Source of the DNA: Agromyces flavus
GTDB lineage: Bacteria; Actinomycetota; Actinomycetes; Actinomycetales; Microbacteriaceae
Direction: 5' to 3'
Assembly: GCF_900104685.1 (NCBI RefSeq)
Contig: NZ_LT629755.1
Location: 2,232,001-2,296,000 of the forward strand
Length of the DNA stretch: 64,000 nt
Part shown: piece by piece, positions 26,116-34,049 of the stretch
How positions within the stretch are numbered: the first letter of the stretch is position 1
Layout of the letters: the number at the start of each line of letters is the position of its first letter
The notes under the pieces: generated by a model
Database searches by the model: none
What the model was told of the DNA's origin: nothing
The model's input: the letters and a program-made list of their open reading frames with translations, nothing else
Program-made: the position numbers and the translations under genes

Positions 26116-26146
26116 CAGCGGGTCTGGCTGACGCGCACCATCCGCC

Positions 26147-26163
26147 GTACTATAAACGTAGTA
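26147..26163. promoter_or_regulatory. Promoter/operator before the alpha/beta hydrolase
   Basis: TACTA-TAAACG-TAGTA (26148-26163) is an inverted repeat that includes a good -10 (TACTAT at 26148-26153). It lies 25 bases before the hydrolase ATG, which has GAAGGAG as ribosome site. The TetR gene at 27202, downstream on the same strand, is a candidate binder. Confidence 0.45.
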
Positions 26164-26187
26164 AACCGCACCGACGAAGGAGTCGTC

Positions 26188-27096
26188 ATGCGTACACCTG
26201 AACCTAACAGTCACTCGATCACCGCTCCGGCAGATCTCGCACCGCCTCTGCCCGAGGCATCCGGATTCGAGCACCTCATCGTCGAGACCCCGGGCCTGCG
26301 CACCCACGTCGCCACCGTGGGCGATGGTGAACCCGTCGTCATGCTCCACGGCTTCCCGCTGCACTGGTGGCAGTGGCATCAGGTCGCGCCGCTGATCGCC
26401 GAGCAGGGCTACCGCGTGATCTGTCCCGACCTTCGCGGTGCCGGTTGGACCGAAGCCGACGACTCCGGCATCGAGCGCGAGACGCGACTGCATGACCTGC
26501 TCGCGCTCTTCGAGGCGCTCGGCGTCGAACGTGCGCACCTCGTCAGTCACGACATGGGGGCGATCACCGCGATGCAGCTAGACTACGCCCACCCCGAACG
26601 CGTCGGGAGGGCGGTTCAGCTCTCGGTGCCGCCCGGATTCATCTCGTTCAGCCCCAGGCTCGTCGCCGCCTTCCGGCACATGCCGAAGCTGCTCTGGCAT
26701 CGCCCCGGGAGCTCGCTCCGGGACGTGTGGGCCGATCAGTACAACGCGAGACGGACGCCGGAGCCGGAGGTCGACGCGCACCTCGCGCCCAAGCAGCGCC
26801 CCGCCATCGACCAGGCGGTCCGCGCGCTCTACCGGGGCATGGTGATCCCCGAGTCGATGCGGCTGAGCCGTGGCGTGTATAAGCGGATGCGCCTGACTGT
26901 CCCGACGCTCTTCGCCTTCGGCCGGGTCGACACCAGGTTCGACGAGGAGCTCATCCGCCGCCTCTGCGCGAACCCCGAGCGATTCGCCGACGACGTCGAG
27001 TTCGCGTTCGTCGACGACGGGGGCAAGCTCCTCCCCGCCGAGGCTCCCGACGCGGTCGCGAACCTCACGCTCGACTGGATCCGGCGAGCCGACTGA
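26188..27096 (+). CDS. Alpha/beta hydrolase, epoxide-hydrolase-like, catalytic His missing
   Basis: The 302-residue protein has the oxyanion motif HGFPLHWW and the nucleophile elbow SHDMGA, where Asp replaces Ser as in epoxide hydrolases and haloalkane dehalogenases. The place of the catalytic His, usually GHxLPEE, reads GGKLLPAEAPD, so His is replaced by Lys. Either another His serves or the enzyme is inactive. The 30 N-terminal residues are a flexible extension. The frame before the ATG is read-through of the ABC-F remnant and is rejected. Confidence 0.85.
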   Translation: MRTPEPNSHSITAPADLAPPLPEASGFEHLIVETPGLRTHVATVGDGEPVVMLHGFPLHWWQWHQVAPLIAEQGYRVICPDLRGAGWTEADDSGIERETRLHDLLALFEALGVERAHLVSHDMGAITAMQLDYAHPERVGRAVQLSVPPGFISFSPRLVAAFRHMPKLLWHRPGSSLRDVWADQYNARRTPEPEVDAHLAPKQRPAIDQAVRALYRGMVIPESMRLSRGVYKRMRLTVPTLFAFGRVDTRFDEELIRRLCANPERFADDVEFAFVDDGGKLLPAEAPDAVANLTLDWIRRAD

Positions 27097-27201
27097 GCTC
27101 GGCCCGGCGACCCCGACCTGCGGATGCCACGGCGCACGGATGCCACGGCGCCACGCGCGCCCGTGCGAAACTCGTCGACGTACGCGACGTGAGAGGCGCC
27201 G

Positions 27202-27756
27202 ATGGCTGCAGCAACCAGGGAGCGAGCCCTCGAGGCGGCGGTCGAGGTCCTCGGCACCGACGGAGTGCGGGCACTCAGCCATGCGCGCGTCGATCAACGC
27301 GCCGGGCTGCCCGCAGGGTCGACCTCGAACTGGTTCCGCACACGGCGGGCCCTGCTGGCCGGCATCATCGACTGGATGGCCGAACTCGAGCGTGCCGACT
27401 TCACGCCCGAGCTGCTCGAGCAGCCGACGCTCGACTCGATCGCCGAGGGACTCTGCGCCGTGCTGCTCGTACAGACCGGCCCCGCCGCGACCCGCACCCG
27501 GGCGCGCTACGCGCTCTTCGTCGAACTCGCCGCCGACCCCGAGCTGCTCGAACCGCTGCGCCGCCAGCGTCGCGAGTTCGAGCAGTGGACCGACCGGCTC
27601 ATCGCCGCAGCCGGCATCCCCGACCCCGTGCCGGCGGCGCGCGCCCTGATGGCCCTCGGCGACGGCCTGGTGCTGCACCGACTCACGGTCGACCCCGAAC
27701 TCGACGTGCGTCCTGCAGTCGAGCGCGCCGTGCGCGCACTCGCGGCGACCGCCTGA
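27202..27756 (+). CDS. TetR-family regulator
   Basis: The 184-residue protein has an N-terminal helix-turn-helix (ALEAAVEVLGTDGVRALSHARVDQRAGLPAGSTSNWF), with the family YFxxK segment replaced by NWFRTRRALL, as in a branch of actinobacterial regulators. The C-terminal domain is helical with a conserved RARYALFVELA stretch. GAGAGG precedes the ATG. It follows the alpha/beta hydrolase on the same strand and may control it. Confidence 0.85.
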   Translation: MAAATRERALEAAVEVLGTDGVRALSHARVDQRAGLPAGSTSNWFRTRRALLAGIIDWMAELERADFTPELLEQPTLDSIAEGLCAVLLVQTGPAATRTRARYALFVELAADPELLEPLRRQRREFEQWTDRLIAAAGIPDPVPAARALMALGDGLVLHRLTVDPELDVRPAVERAVRALAATA

Positions 27757-27947
27757 GGCGCCCCTCGCACCGACCCTCTCCCATCGGAAGTCGGTGGGTC
27801 GAGCCTCATCTTCGCCGTACGTTCTGGCGACCCCGTCATCGACCGCGGGGCGTCGGTACGTCGCAGTCGCCTGCGTCGCCAGGCCATCCGGCGAGCTACA
27901 TGGCAAAGGGGCTAGTATGAGATGGATCGAATATTCGGAGGTGATCT

Positions 27948-28523
27948 GTGAGCGCAGGAACCCTCATCCGCGCCGCGCGGCGGAGCCGGAAACTCACCCA
28001 GCAGGCGCTCGGCCGACGTGCCCGGCTGTCGCAGTCGCACCTCTCGCTGATCGAGCGCGGGCATCAGAATCCCTCGTTCGAGGCGGTCGAGCGTGCCCTC
28101 CGCGCCGCCGGCCACCGGCTCGTCTCGGTGCCGACCGTCCGAGACGACGCGGCGGCGATCGCCGCAGACATCCGCTTCGCCGTCGCCGACGGTCGCGAGA
28201 GCGGGGCGCTGCGCCGATTCATCCAGCTCAACGACAACCTGAACGCCGAACACGGCGCGGCCCGCTTCGCCCTGGCCATCTCACCGCCCGAGCCGACCGG
28301 CAGCCGCCAGTGGGATGCCGCGCTCGCCGCACTCGTCGCGCACCACCTCGTGGCCGAGCAGCTGCCCATTCCTGACTGGGCCGTCAGCCCCGAGCGAACG
28401 CTTCGACGCCCGTGGGCCCTCGGCGAAGGCCCCTACACGTTGACGCCGACGCCCGACCGGGTGCCGCCGGAGTTCGCTCGGCGCCGCGTCCTCGTCGACG
28501 CAGACACGCTGGTCAGCGCATGA
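27948..28523 (+). CDS. XRE-family helix-turn-helix protein of a toxin-antitoxin-like pair
   Basis: The 191-residue protein has an XRE domain (LTQQALGRRARLSQSHLSLIERGHQNPSFEAVERAL) in the first 60 residues and a C-terminal region ending TPDRVPPEFARRRVLVDADTL, similar to the tail of the XRE protein at 14395. The start is GTG 27948 with GGAGGTG upstream; TAGTAT at 27913-27918 is a likely -10. Its stop overlaps the nucleotidyltransferase start (ATGA). Gene order and coupling suit an antitoxin or autorepressor followed by its toxin. Confidence 0.85.
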   Translation: MSAGTLIRAARRSRKLTQQALGRRARLSQSHLSLIERGHQNPSFEAVERALRAAGHRLVSVPTVRDDAAAIAADIRFAVADGRESGALRRFIQLNDNLNAEHGAARFALAISPPEPTGSRQWDAALAALVAHHLVAEQLPIPDWAVSPERTLRRPWALGEGPYTLTPTPDRVPPEFARRRVLVDADTLVSA

Positions 28524-29092
28524 CCCGCTTCGAACGCGACGAGCTCGTCGTTGGGCTCCGGCATCTCGTTAGCACCCTCAACGAGCGCGGCCAGCGCAGC
28601 GGCATCGGGATCGTGGGGGGCGCCGCGCTCGCACTCCGCTACTTCGATCGCGAGGCCACTGTTGACATCGATGCGCGCCTGATCGGCGATCATGAGCTCG
28701 TGCTCGAGGCAGGTCGCGCGATCGCCGAAGCCAACGGATGGCCCGACGACTGGCTGAACGACAAGGCCGCGGGCTTCGTCCCGGACTACGGCCGGCGCTC
28801 CACCGAATGGGAGACACTTCATGACGACGGTGTCGTCGTCATCCAGGTCGCCTCCGCCGAGGCGCTTCTCGCGATGAAGCTCCGAGCCAACCGGCCCGGC
28901 CGCGACGACACCGACATCGCCAAGCTCATGGCGATCTGCGACATCCGGACCCTCGACGCCGCGGAGGAACTGTACGAGGACTTCTACTCGGGTGAAGCGC
29001 TGCCAGATCGGGCGGTTCGGATGGTGACGCGAATCATCGAGGTCGGCCTGCCGCCGACGCCGGAACCGCCGCCGGCGCCCGAGATCGGCTGA
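28520..29092 (+). CDS. Nucleotidyltransferase-fold protein (DUF6036-like, toxin candidate)
   Basis: The 190-residue protein has the nucleotidyltransferase signature GIVGGAALALRYFD followed by TVDIDARLIG, where the two aspartates bind metal. Later AMKLRANRPGRDDTDIAKLM matches the conserved Lys and Asp helix of AbiEii/MenA-type enzymes. Such proteins inactivate tRNA or other targets by adding nucleotides, though this group is not characterised. ATG 28520 overlaps the XRE stop by four bases. The broken copy at 14083-14398 has the same order of partners. Confidence 0.8.
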   Translation: MTRFERDELVVGLRHLVSTLNERGQRSGIGIVGGAALALRYFDREATVDIDARLIGDHELVLEAGRAIAEANGWPDDWLNDKAAGFVPDYGRRSTEWETLHDDGVVVIQVASAEALLAMKLRANRPGRDDTDIAKLMAICDIRTLDAAEELYEDFYSGEALPDRAVRMVTRIIEVGLPPTPEPPPAPEIG

Positions 29093-29285
29093 GCCGCGCG
29101 AGGCAGTCGACCGGGCACCGCCTTCCGCGCACCATCCTCGGCGCCGTCCGCTGGGTGAGCGGAGTGCGCGCCGCCGCCCCACCGGTCGAAGCCGTGCGCT
29201 GGGCGTGCGGGGCCCGCGTCCGTGCCTCGCACGCCCGCGGCATCCGGAGTATCGTCCCGAGCATTCGCGCGGATTCGCGGATCGC

Positions 29286-29312
29286 TGTCACGTCGGGGCG
29301 GGCTGCGTGGTC
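29286..29312 (+). promoter_or_regulatory. Putative ECF41 promoter of the sigma factor gene
   Basis: TGTCACG, 16 bases and GGTC lie 54 bases before the sigma factor ATG. The same arrangement (TGTCACA, 16 bases, GGTC) precedes the SDR gene at 30614-30640. The published ECF41 consensus is close (TGTCACA with a CGTC -10), so the sigma factor probably reads its own promoter. Confidence 0.6.
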
Positions 29313-29365
29313 TCAGCTGTAGGGGCCGAAACCCGGCCCCGCTTCGCCGACCGACGGGAAACGAC

Positions 29366-30247
29366 ATGGAAGGCACCATCGAGGCCGCGCTCGATACGTT
29401 CCGGGCCGTGCGACCCAGGCTCTTCGGGATCGCCTACCGGATGCTCGGCAGCGCGTCGGAGGCCGAGGACATCGTGCAGGACGCCTGGCTCCGGTGGCAG
29501 GGCACCGACCGCACGGCCGTGCTCGACCCGCCCGCGTTCCTCGCGACGGTGACCACGCGCCTGTCGATCAACGCGCTGCAGTCGGCTCGGGCGCGACGCG
29601 AGACCTACATCGGGCCATGGCTGCCCGAACCGGTCGACACGAGCAACGATCCGACCCTCGGTGCCGAACGCGCCGAAGCGCTGGGCTTCGCCGTGCTCGT
29701 CATGCTCGAGCGGCTCACGCCCACCGAGCGCGCCGCGTACGTGCTGCGCGAGGCCTTCGCCTACGACTACTCGCAGATCTGCGAGATCGTGCAGGTGTCC
29801 GAGGCCGCCGCGCGCCAGCTCGTCAGCCGAGCGCGCAAGCACCTCGCCGGCGAGCGACGGCGCGAGGTGACCCGGCACGAGCAGCACCGGCTGCTCACCG
29901 CGTTCCTCGCGGCCGCGAAGACGGGTGACCTCGAGGCACTCGAGCAGCTCTTCACCGAGGACGTCGTGTCGTACTCCGACGGCGGCGGTGTGGTGCGCGC
30001 CTCGAAGTTCCCGGTCGTCGGGCGCGTACGGGTGGCGAGGTTCGTTCGCGCGTTCCACACGCACTTCTGGGAGGGCGTCGACATCGAGGAGGCCGACGTG
30101 AACGGCCAGCCGTCCGTCATCCTCTCGAAGGCTGGATCGACCTTCGCGGTGGTGATCGTCGTCGCATCCGGGGACGCCATCGATCAGGTGCTGTGGATGA
30201 TGAACCCGCACAAGCTCGCCGCCGTGGCGCTCCGTGCTGCGGCCTGA
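29366..30247 (+). CDS. sigJ: ECF41 (SigJ-type) sigma factor with SnoaL-like C-terminal domain
   Basis: The 293-residue protein has region 2 (LFGIAYRMLGSASEAEDIVQDAWLRW), region 4 (LTPTERAAYVLREAFAYDYSQICEIVQVSEAAARQLVSRARKHL) and a fused NTF2/SnoaL domain from about residue 175. The domain carries two ECF41 hallmarks in slightly altered form: SDGGG and NPHKL (usual NPDKL). In this group the fused domain replaces an anti-sigma factor and tunes activity. The ATG at 29366 is chosen by domain limits; the frame before it lacks homology. The following SnoaL and SDR genes are the usual company of the group. Confidence 0.9.
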   Translation: MEGTIEAALDTFRAVRPRLFGIAYRMLGSASEAEDIVQDAWLRWQGTDRTAVLDPPAFLATVTTRLSINALQSARARRETYIGPWLPEPVDTSNDPTLGAERAEALGFAVLVMLERLTPTERAAYVLREAFAYDYSQICEIVQVSEAAARQLVSRARKHLAGERRREVTRHEQHRLLTAFLAAAKTGDLEALEQLFTEDVVSYSDGGGVVRASKFPVVGRVRVARFVRAFHTHFWEGVDIEEADVNGQPSVILSKAGSTFAVVIVVASGDAIDQVLWMMNPHKLAAVALRAAA

Positions 30248-30602
30248 CGACGCCGCCGCCCGCTTGCTTCTCGCGCTCGACCCCCGCGACGACGTCGCAC
30301 TCGCCGGACTCCTCGACGCCAGGGTGCGGCTCACGATCGATTCGGGCGATTCATCGGGGGGCGAGCGAACCGGACGGACTGCGGTCGCACGCGAACTCGT
30401 CGCGCGGCTTCTGCACCATCCGGATGCCGCGCTCGAGATCGTCCACGTCAACGGCGCGCCCGGCCTCGCCATCCGCCGGCCGAACGGCGACGTGACCGGC
30501 CTGATCAGTCTTCGGTCGGGATGGCGCGGCCGGATCGTCGAGCTCTGGGTCACGACCGCACCGGGCAAGCTCGCCTGCTGGAACCGCGTGGGCGGGAACT
30601 GA
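30234..30602 (+). CDS. SnoaL/NTF2-like small protein
   Basis: The 122-residue protein overlaps the sigma factor end by 14 bases and starts with GTG. Its order (AARLLLALDPRDDVALAGLLDARVRLTIDSGD, ALEIVHVNGAPGLAIRRPNG, GRIVELWVTT) matches the cone-shaped SnoaL/NTF2 fold and also the C-terminal domain of the sigma factor before it. It may modulate the sigma factor or act as an enzyme; neither is shown. Confidence 0.7.
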   Translation: MLRPDDAAARLLLALDPRDDVALAGLLDARVRLTIDSGDSSGGERTGRTAVARELVARLLHHPDAALEIVHVNGAPGLAIRRPNGDVTGLISLRSGWRGRIVELWVTTAPGKLACWNRVGGN

Positions 30603-30613
30603 ACGAGCCGACG

Positions 30614-30640
30614 TGTCACAGTTCCGAGAGCCATCCGGTC
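30614..30640 (+). promoter_or_regulatory. Putative ECF41 promoter of the SDR gene
   Basis: TGTCACA (30614-30620), 16 bases and GGTC (30637-30640) repeat the arrangement seen before the sigma gene. It lies 54 bases before the SDR ATG, the same distance as in the sigma gene. The equal spacing in both copies supports a shared sigma factor. Confidence 0.65.
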
Positions 30641-30694
30641 GGAGTTCATGACGGCAGCGGAGACGCCGCAGCCGCGCACCGGAAGGAACCCGTC

Positions 30695-31465
30695 ATGAAG
30701 ATCGCCGTCATCGGAGGCACCGGCCTCATCGGATCCAAGGTCGTCGAACTGCTCACGGCGTACGGCCACGACGCGGTCGCCGCCTCGCCGAACTCGGGTG
30801 TCGACACGATCACCGGCGAGGGAGTCGCCGAGGCACTCGTCGGCGCCGACGTGGTCGTCGACGTGTCGAACTCACCCTCATTCGCCGACGACGACGTGCT
30901 CGCGTTCTTCACCACCTCCACCGGGAACCTGCTCGCGGCGGAGCGCGAGGCGGGCGTGGGACACCACGTCGCACTGTCGGTCGTGGGCGCCGAGCGGCTT
31001 CCCGCGAGCGGATACCTGCGCGCGAAGGTCGCCCAGGAGCAGCTCATCCGCGAGTCGGGACGGCCGTACTCGATCGTGCGCGCAACGCAGTTCTACGAGT
31101 TCGTCGGCCGCATCGCCGACGAGGCGACCGTCGACGGCGTCGCGCGACTCAGCACCGGCCTCATGCAGCCCATCGCTGCCGCGGATGTCTCGGCCTCGGT
31201 CGCGCGGGTGGCGGCCGGCGCACCCGTGAACGGCACGCTGGAGATCGGCGGACCCGAGCGACTGCCCATGGATGAGTTCATCCGACGCGGGCTCGGAGCC
31301 GCGGGCGACCCGCGCAAGGTCATGGGCGACGCCGACGCGCTGTACTTCGGCACACGGCTCTCGGGAGACGAATTGACGCCCGGCCCTGATGCGCAGCTGT
31401 CGACCACGTCGTTCGGCGAGTGGCTGGCCGCCCGAGCCACGACGACGGCGGCGGCGGCGAGGTAG
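30695..31465 (+). CDS. NmrA-like atypical SDR (NAD(P)-binding)
   Basis: The 256-residue protein opens with the Rossmann loop IAVIGGTGLIGSKVVELL and has the NmrA-type features (VGHHVALSVVGAERLP, YLRAKVAQEQLI, YSIVRATQFYEFV). No YxxxK catalytic pair is present, as usual in this atypical group, which often senses NAD(P) redox state or reduces quinones. GGAAGGA lies before the ATG. It lies behind its own ECF41-type promoter and is probably the main target of the sigma factor. Confidence 0.87.
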   Translation: MKIAVIGGTGLIGSKVVELLTAYGHDAVAASPNSGVDTITGEGVAEALVGADVVVDVSNSPSFADDDVLAFFTTSTGNLLAAEREAGVGHHVALSVVGAERLPASGYLRAKVAQEQLIRESGRPYSIVRATQFYEFVGRIADEATVDGVARLSTGLMQPIAAADVSASVARVAAGAPVNGTLEIGGPERLPMDEFIRRGLGAAGDPRKVMGDADALYFGTRLSGDELTPGPDAQLSTTSFGEWLAARATTTAAAAR

Positions 31466-31535
31466 GAGTCATACGCATCGCGGGACCGGACCGATCGGCG
31501 CCCGCTCGCGGAGCGACTGACGCCGCCTCTGGATT

Positions 31536-31559
31536 TATACGCACATAGGTGCGTATAGT
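31536..31559. promoter_or_regulatory. 22-base palindromic operator over a leaderless promoter
   Basis: TATACGCAC (31536-31544), four bases ATAG and GTGCGTATA (31549-31557) form a perfect inverted repeat. Its right half overlaps the -10 TATAGT (31554-31559), which is seven bases before the PadR ATG. This is a textbook arrangement for PadR autorepression. Confidence 0.75.
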
Positions 31560-31566
31560 CGCATCC

Positions 31567-31914
31567 ATGCCACGACGACGCCCGGGAGTGCTCCTCCCGA
31601 TCGAGCTGGCGATCCTCGATGCGGGCCTCACCATCCAGCCGCGCGAGAGGTCGTTCTTCGGTTTCGCGCTCGCCCGCACGCTCGCCGAACGCGACGGCTC
31701 CGCATTGGTCTCGCAGGGCGCGCTGTACCGCGCCCTGAACCGCATGGAGACCGCGGGACTGCTCGAATCGGAGTGGGAAGCGCCCGAGGCGGCCGAGGCC
31801 GAGGGGCGCCCGCGCCGGCGGCTGTACCAAGTGACCGGGGCTGGTGAGGCCGCGTTTCGCGCGGCCGCCCGCACCGAGCAGCGCGGCACGGTGACCGGTG
31901 AGGCGCTCGCGTGA
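31567..31914 (+). CDS. PadR-family transcriptional regulator
   Basis: The 115-residue protein has a PadR winged helix (LPIELAILDAGL, FGFALARTLAERDG, LVSQGALYRALNRMETAGLLESEWE, RRLYQVTGAGEAAF) without the long C-terminal coiled coil, so it is of the short subfamily. ATG 31567 is preferred to GTG 31549, which would lie inside the operator. It is coupled by GTGA overlap to the membrane protein gene and heads a three-gene operon. Confidence 0.88.
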   Translation: MPRRRPGVLLPIELAILDAGLTIQPRERSFFGFALARTLAERDGSALVSQGALYRALNRMETAGLLESEWEAPEAAEAEGRPRRRLYQVTGAGEAAFRAAARTEQRGTVTGEALA

Positions 31915-32654
31915 CCGGCCAAGGCGACCGCGACGACCGAGCGGTGGAACGCGCCGCCCGCGCGACCCTTCGCTGGTCGGTGCGGTACACGGCCGGTCTC
32001 GATCCCCTCGTCGCGGTTCGACGGCAAGAGGAGATCCTCTCCGACCTGCACGAGCACGCCGCATGGGCGACCGAGGCCGGCACCAGCCCGCGCGCCACCG
32101 CCCGGTCGCTCAGGGCGCGGATGCTGCGCGGCATCCCGGCCGACCTCGGCTGGCGGCGCGCGCAGCTCTCCGGTCGAGAGGGCGTCCGGTGGAGTCTTCC
32201 GCGCACCGACGGGCTGCTCCTCGCCGCGGTCGCCGCAATCGGGATCGTGCAGGTCGCGGTCGGCGCGTTCATCGCGGTCCGGCAGGTGCGTGCACTGCAG
32301 ATCGGCGACATCAGCTTCATCCCAAGCTCTGCAGCGCTCACCATCGCGCTCGGCTCGGTCGCGCTCGTCGCTCTCGCGCTGCTCGGCCGCGGACCTACGC
32401 GGCCCTGGGGGTCGGCGACGCTCGCCCTCACCGGCCTCCTGATCTTCGCGCAGAGCGTCGAGGCGCTGTACTACCTCAGTGCGACGGCGCTCGTCGTGAT
32501 CATCGGAGTGCCATGGCTCGAACCGGCCGCCTACGCGATCGGCACCGGCGTCGCGATCCTCTGCCTCGCCGCCACCGCCCAGTGGACGAACTCCGCGCGC
32601 CGAATCCCGGCCGCGTCCGCAGCATCCCTACACGCTGGAGAGGAACCCCGATGA
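31911..32654 (+). CDS. Membrane protein of the PadR operon
   Basis: The 247-residue protein has a soluble N-terminal part of about 90 residues (LVAVRRQEEILSDLHEHAAWATEAG resembles the cytoplasmic domain found in many PadR-linked membrane proteins) and four to five membrane helices. It starts with GTG inside the PadR stop overlap, and its stop overlaps the next ATG. Such pairs often respond to envelope stress; that is inference. Confidence 0.75.
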   Translation: MTGQGDRDDRAVERAARATLRWSVRYTAGLDPLVAVRRQEEILSDLHEHAAWATEAGTSPRATARSLRARMLRGIPADLGWRRAQLSGREGVRWSLPRTDGLLLAAVAAIGIVQVAVGAFIAVRQVRALQIGDISFIPSSAALTIALGSVALVALALLGRGPTRPWGSATLALTGLLIFAQSVEALYYLSATALVVIIGVPWLEPAAYAIGTGVAILCLAATAQWTNSARRIPAASAASLHAGEEPR

Positions 32655-33361
32655 ACCTGCAGGACCTGCTCGACGACGAACAACGACGCGAAGAACGACG
32701 ACAGGAGCGATCGACGCCGCGACACCGAATCGCGCTCGTGGTCGGCGCCGTCGGGGCGGTCATCGCCATCGGAACCGGTGCCGCGCTCACCGCAGCGGCC
32801 GTCTCCGAGATCAGCGGCGACGGCCAGCAGACGGCTGCGTCCACCGCGGCTCCGGATGTGTCGGCAGCCGCGCCGCCCGACGCGGCCATGGTCCCGACGC
32901 CCCCGACGATCGACCCCGGTCCGAGTGCGACTCCGTCACCGGCATCCGCTGTCGTCGAGGACGCGGTCGCACCAGAACCCGGCGGCATCACCACCATCCT
33001 CGGGTACACCGTCTACGACGAGACCTCCGACCTCGACCTGATCCCGAGGCCCTCGGCCGAGTTCCTCGAGGAGTGGCCGTTCGACGTCGAGGTGGGCCTG
33101 ATGCAGGATCACCTCGACGCCGTCTGCATGGCCGAGAAGGGCTTCAGAGCCGCGTTCATCCCGATGTGGCAGACCTGGGAGACGGGCGACACGATGGCGG
33201 TGATCAACGAGCTCGACGCGTTCAACGACGCCCGCACTCCCGAGTGGCGGGAGGCCATGTACGGCGCCGACGACCAGCCGCTCGGCAATGCCTACGACTG
33301 GCAGCAGGCCGGATGCCACGGGGCAGCCGTGCATGCTACCGGGATGGATGACGCCCACTGA
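32651..33361 (+). CDS. Membrane-anchored exported protein, function unknown
   Basis: The 236-residue protein has a charged N-terminal 25 residues (DDEQRREERRQERS), one membrane helix near 27-50 (IALVVGAVGAVIAIGTGAALTAAAV), a Pro/Ala/Thr-rich linker to about residue 105 and a C-terminal domain with two cysteines (AVCMAEKG, AGCHGA) that may form a disulphide outside the cell. It overlaps the previous gene by four bases. No family is recognised. Confidence 0.72.
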   Translation: MNLQDLLDDEQRREERRQERSTPRHRIALVVGAVGAVIAIGTGAALTAAAVSEISGDGQQTAASTAAPDVSAAAPPDAAMVPTPPTIDPGPSATPSPASAVVEDAVAPEPGGITTILGYTVYDETSDLDLIPRPSAEFLEEWPFDVEVGLMQDHLDAVCMAEKGFRAAFIPMWQTWETGDTMAVINELDAFNDARTPEWREAMYGADDQPLGNAYDWQQAGCHGAAVHATGMDDAH

Positions 33362-33396
33362 GGCCTGCACCTGGGGGGTGATGCCGTCTGATCGGG

Positions 33397-33795
33397 TCAC
33401 ATCAGCGGTCGGATGCGGTGTCGAATCCATGCCGCGACGCCGTCGAGATCGATCGTGCCTGCCGCGACCTCGCGAAGAAACCGGTCGGCCTCCACCACGT
33501 CATCGGCCACGAGGTCGAGATCGTTGAGCTCGAGGAACGCGACGGTCACGAACCATGCGAGTCGCTTGTTCCCGTCGGCGAGCGGATGGTTGCGCATCAC
33601 CGCGAGCAGAAGCGCCGCCGCCTTCTCGTCGAGCGTCGGGTGCACCTCCTCGCCGAACACCGGCATCGGTGCGGCGAGGGCCGAAAGCAACAGATTGCGA
33701 CCGCGGGCGCCGTCCTTGAAGTGGAACCCCTCGACGTCGAGCAGCGCCTCGACGTCGTCGGGGTCGAGGTACTCGACCTCCCGGCGCGCCGTCAC
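33397..33795 (-). CDS. doc: Doc-type Fic-fold toxin
   Basis: The 132-residue protein has the Fic/Doc signature HPLADGNKRLAW (about residues 64-75), in which the His acts as base and the loop binds phosphate; the flap segment MPVFGEEVHPTLDEKAA is also typical of Doc. Phage P1 Doc phosphorylates EF-Tu and stops translation. It starts with GTG 33795 overlapping the antitoxin stop (GTGA). Confidence 0.88.
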   Translation of the reverse strand: MTARREVEYLDPDDVEALLDVEGFHFKDGARGRNLLLSALAAPMPVFGEEVHPTLDEKAAALLLAVMRNHPLADGNKRLAWFVTVAFLELNDLDLVADDVVEADRFLREVAAGTIDLDGVAAWIRHRIRPLM

Positions 33796-33995
33796 TTGGC
33801 GAGACGCTCGAGGAGGTCGGCGTCGCGCGAACGTACCCGATCGAAGGCCGCGCGCGTACGGGCGGACTTGTCGGCACGCGCCGCCAGGTCGTCGAGCGCG
33901 ATCTGCACGACCTCGGTCTTCGAACGCCCGAACTTCGTGGCCAGAGCCTCGAGCAGCTGGTCGTGAGCCGCGTCGAGTCGCAGGGTCATCGCCAT
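33792..33995 (-). CDS. Ribbon-helix-helix antitoxin
   Basis: The 67-residue protein starts MTLRLDAAHDQLLEALATKFGRSKTEVVQIALDDL, a ribbon-helix-helix DNA-binding fold, followed by a basic tail likely to wrap the toxin. GAGGGAAGGA precedes the ATG. It should neutralise the downstream Doc protein and repress the operon at the palindrome 34029-34049. Confidence 0.85.
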   Translation of the reverse strand: MAMTLRLDAAHDQLLEALATKFGRSKTEVVQIALDDLAARADKSARTRAAFDRVRSRDADLLERLAK

Positions 33996-34018
33996 CGCAC
34001 GGTCCTTCCCTCACCACC

Positions 34019-34049
34019 AGCGTACCGCGTGGTATCACCGTGATACCAC
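34019..34049. promoter_or_regulatory. Toxin-antitoxin operator and -10
   Basis: GTGGTATCAC (34029-34038), one base and GTGATACCAC (34040-34049) form a perfect 21-base palindrome. On the minus strand TACGCT (34024-34019) directly downstream can serve as -10 for the antitoxin gene. Binding of the antitoxin here would block the promoter. The LysR stop codon begins at the next base. Confidence 0.75.
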
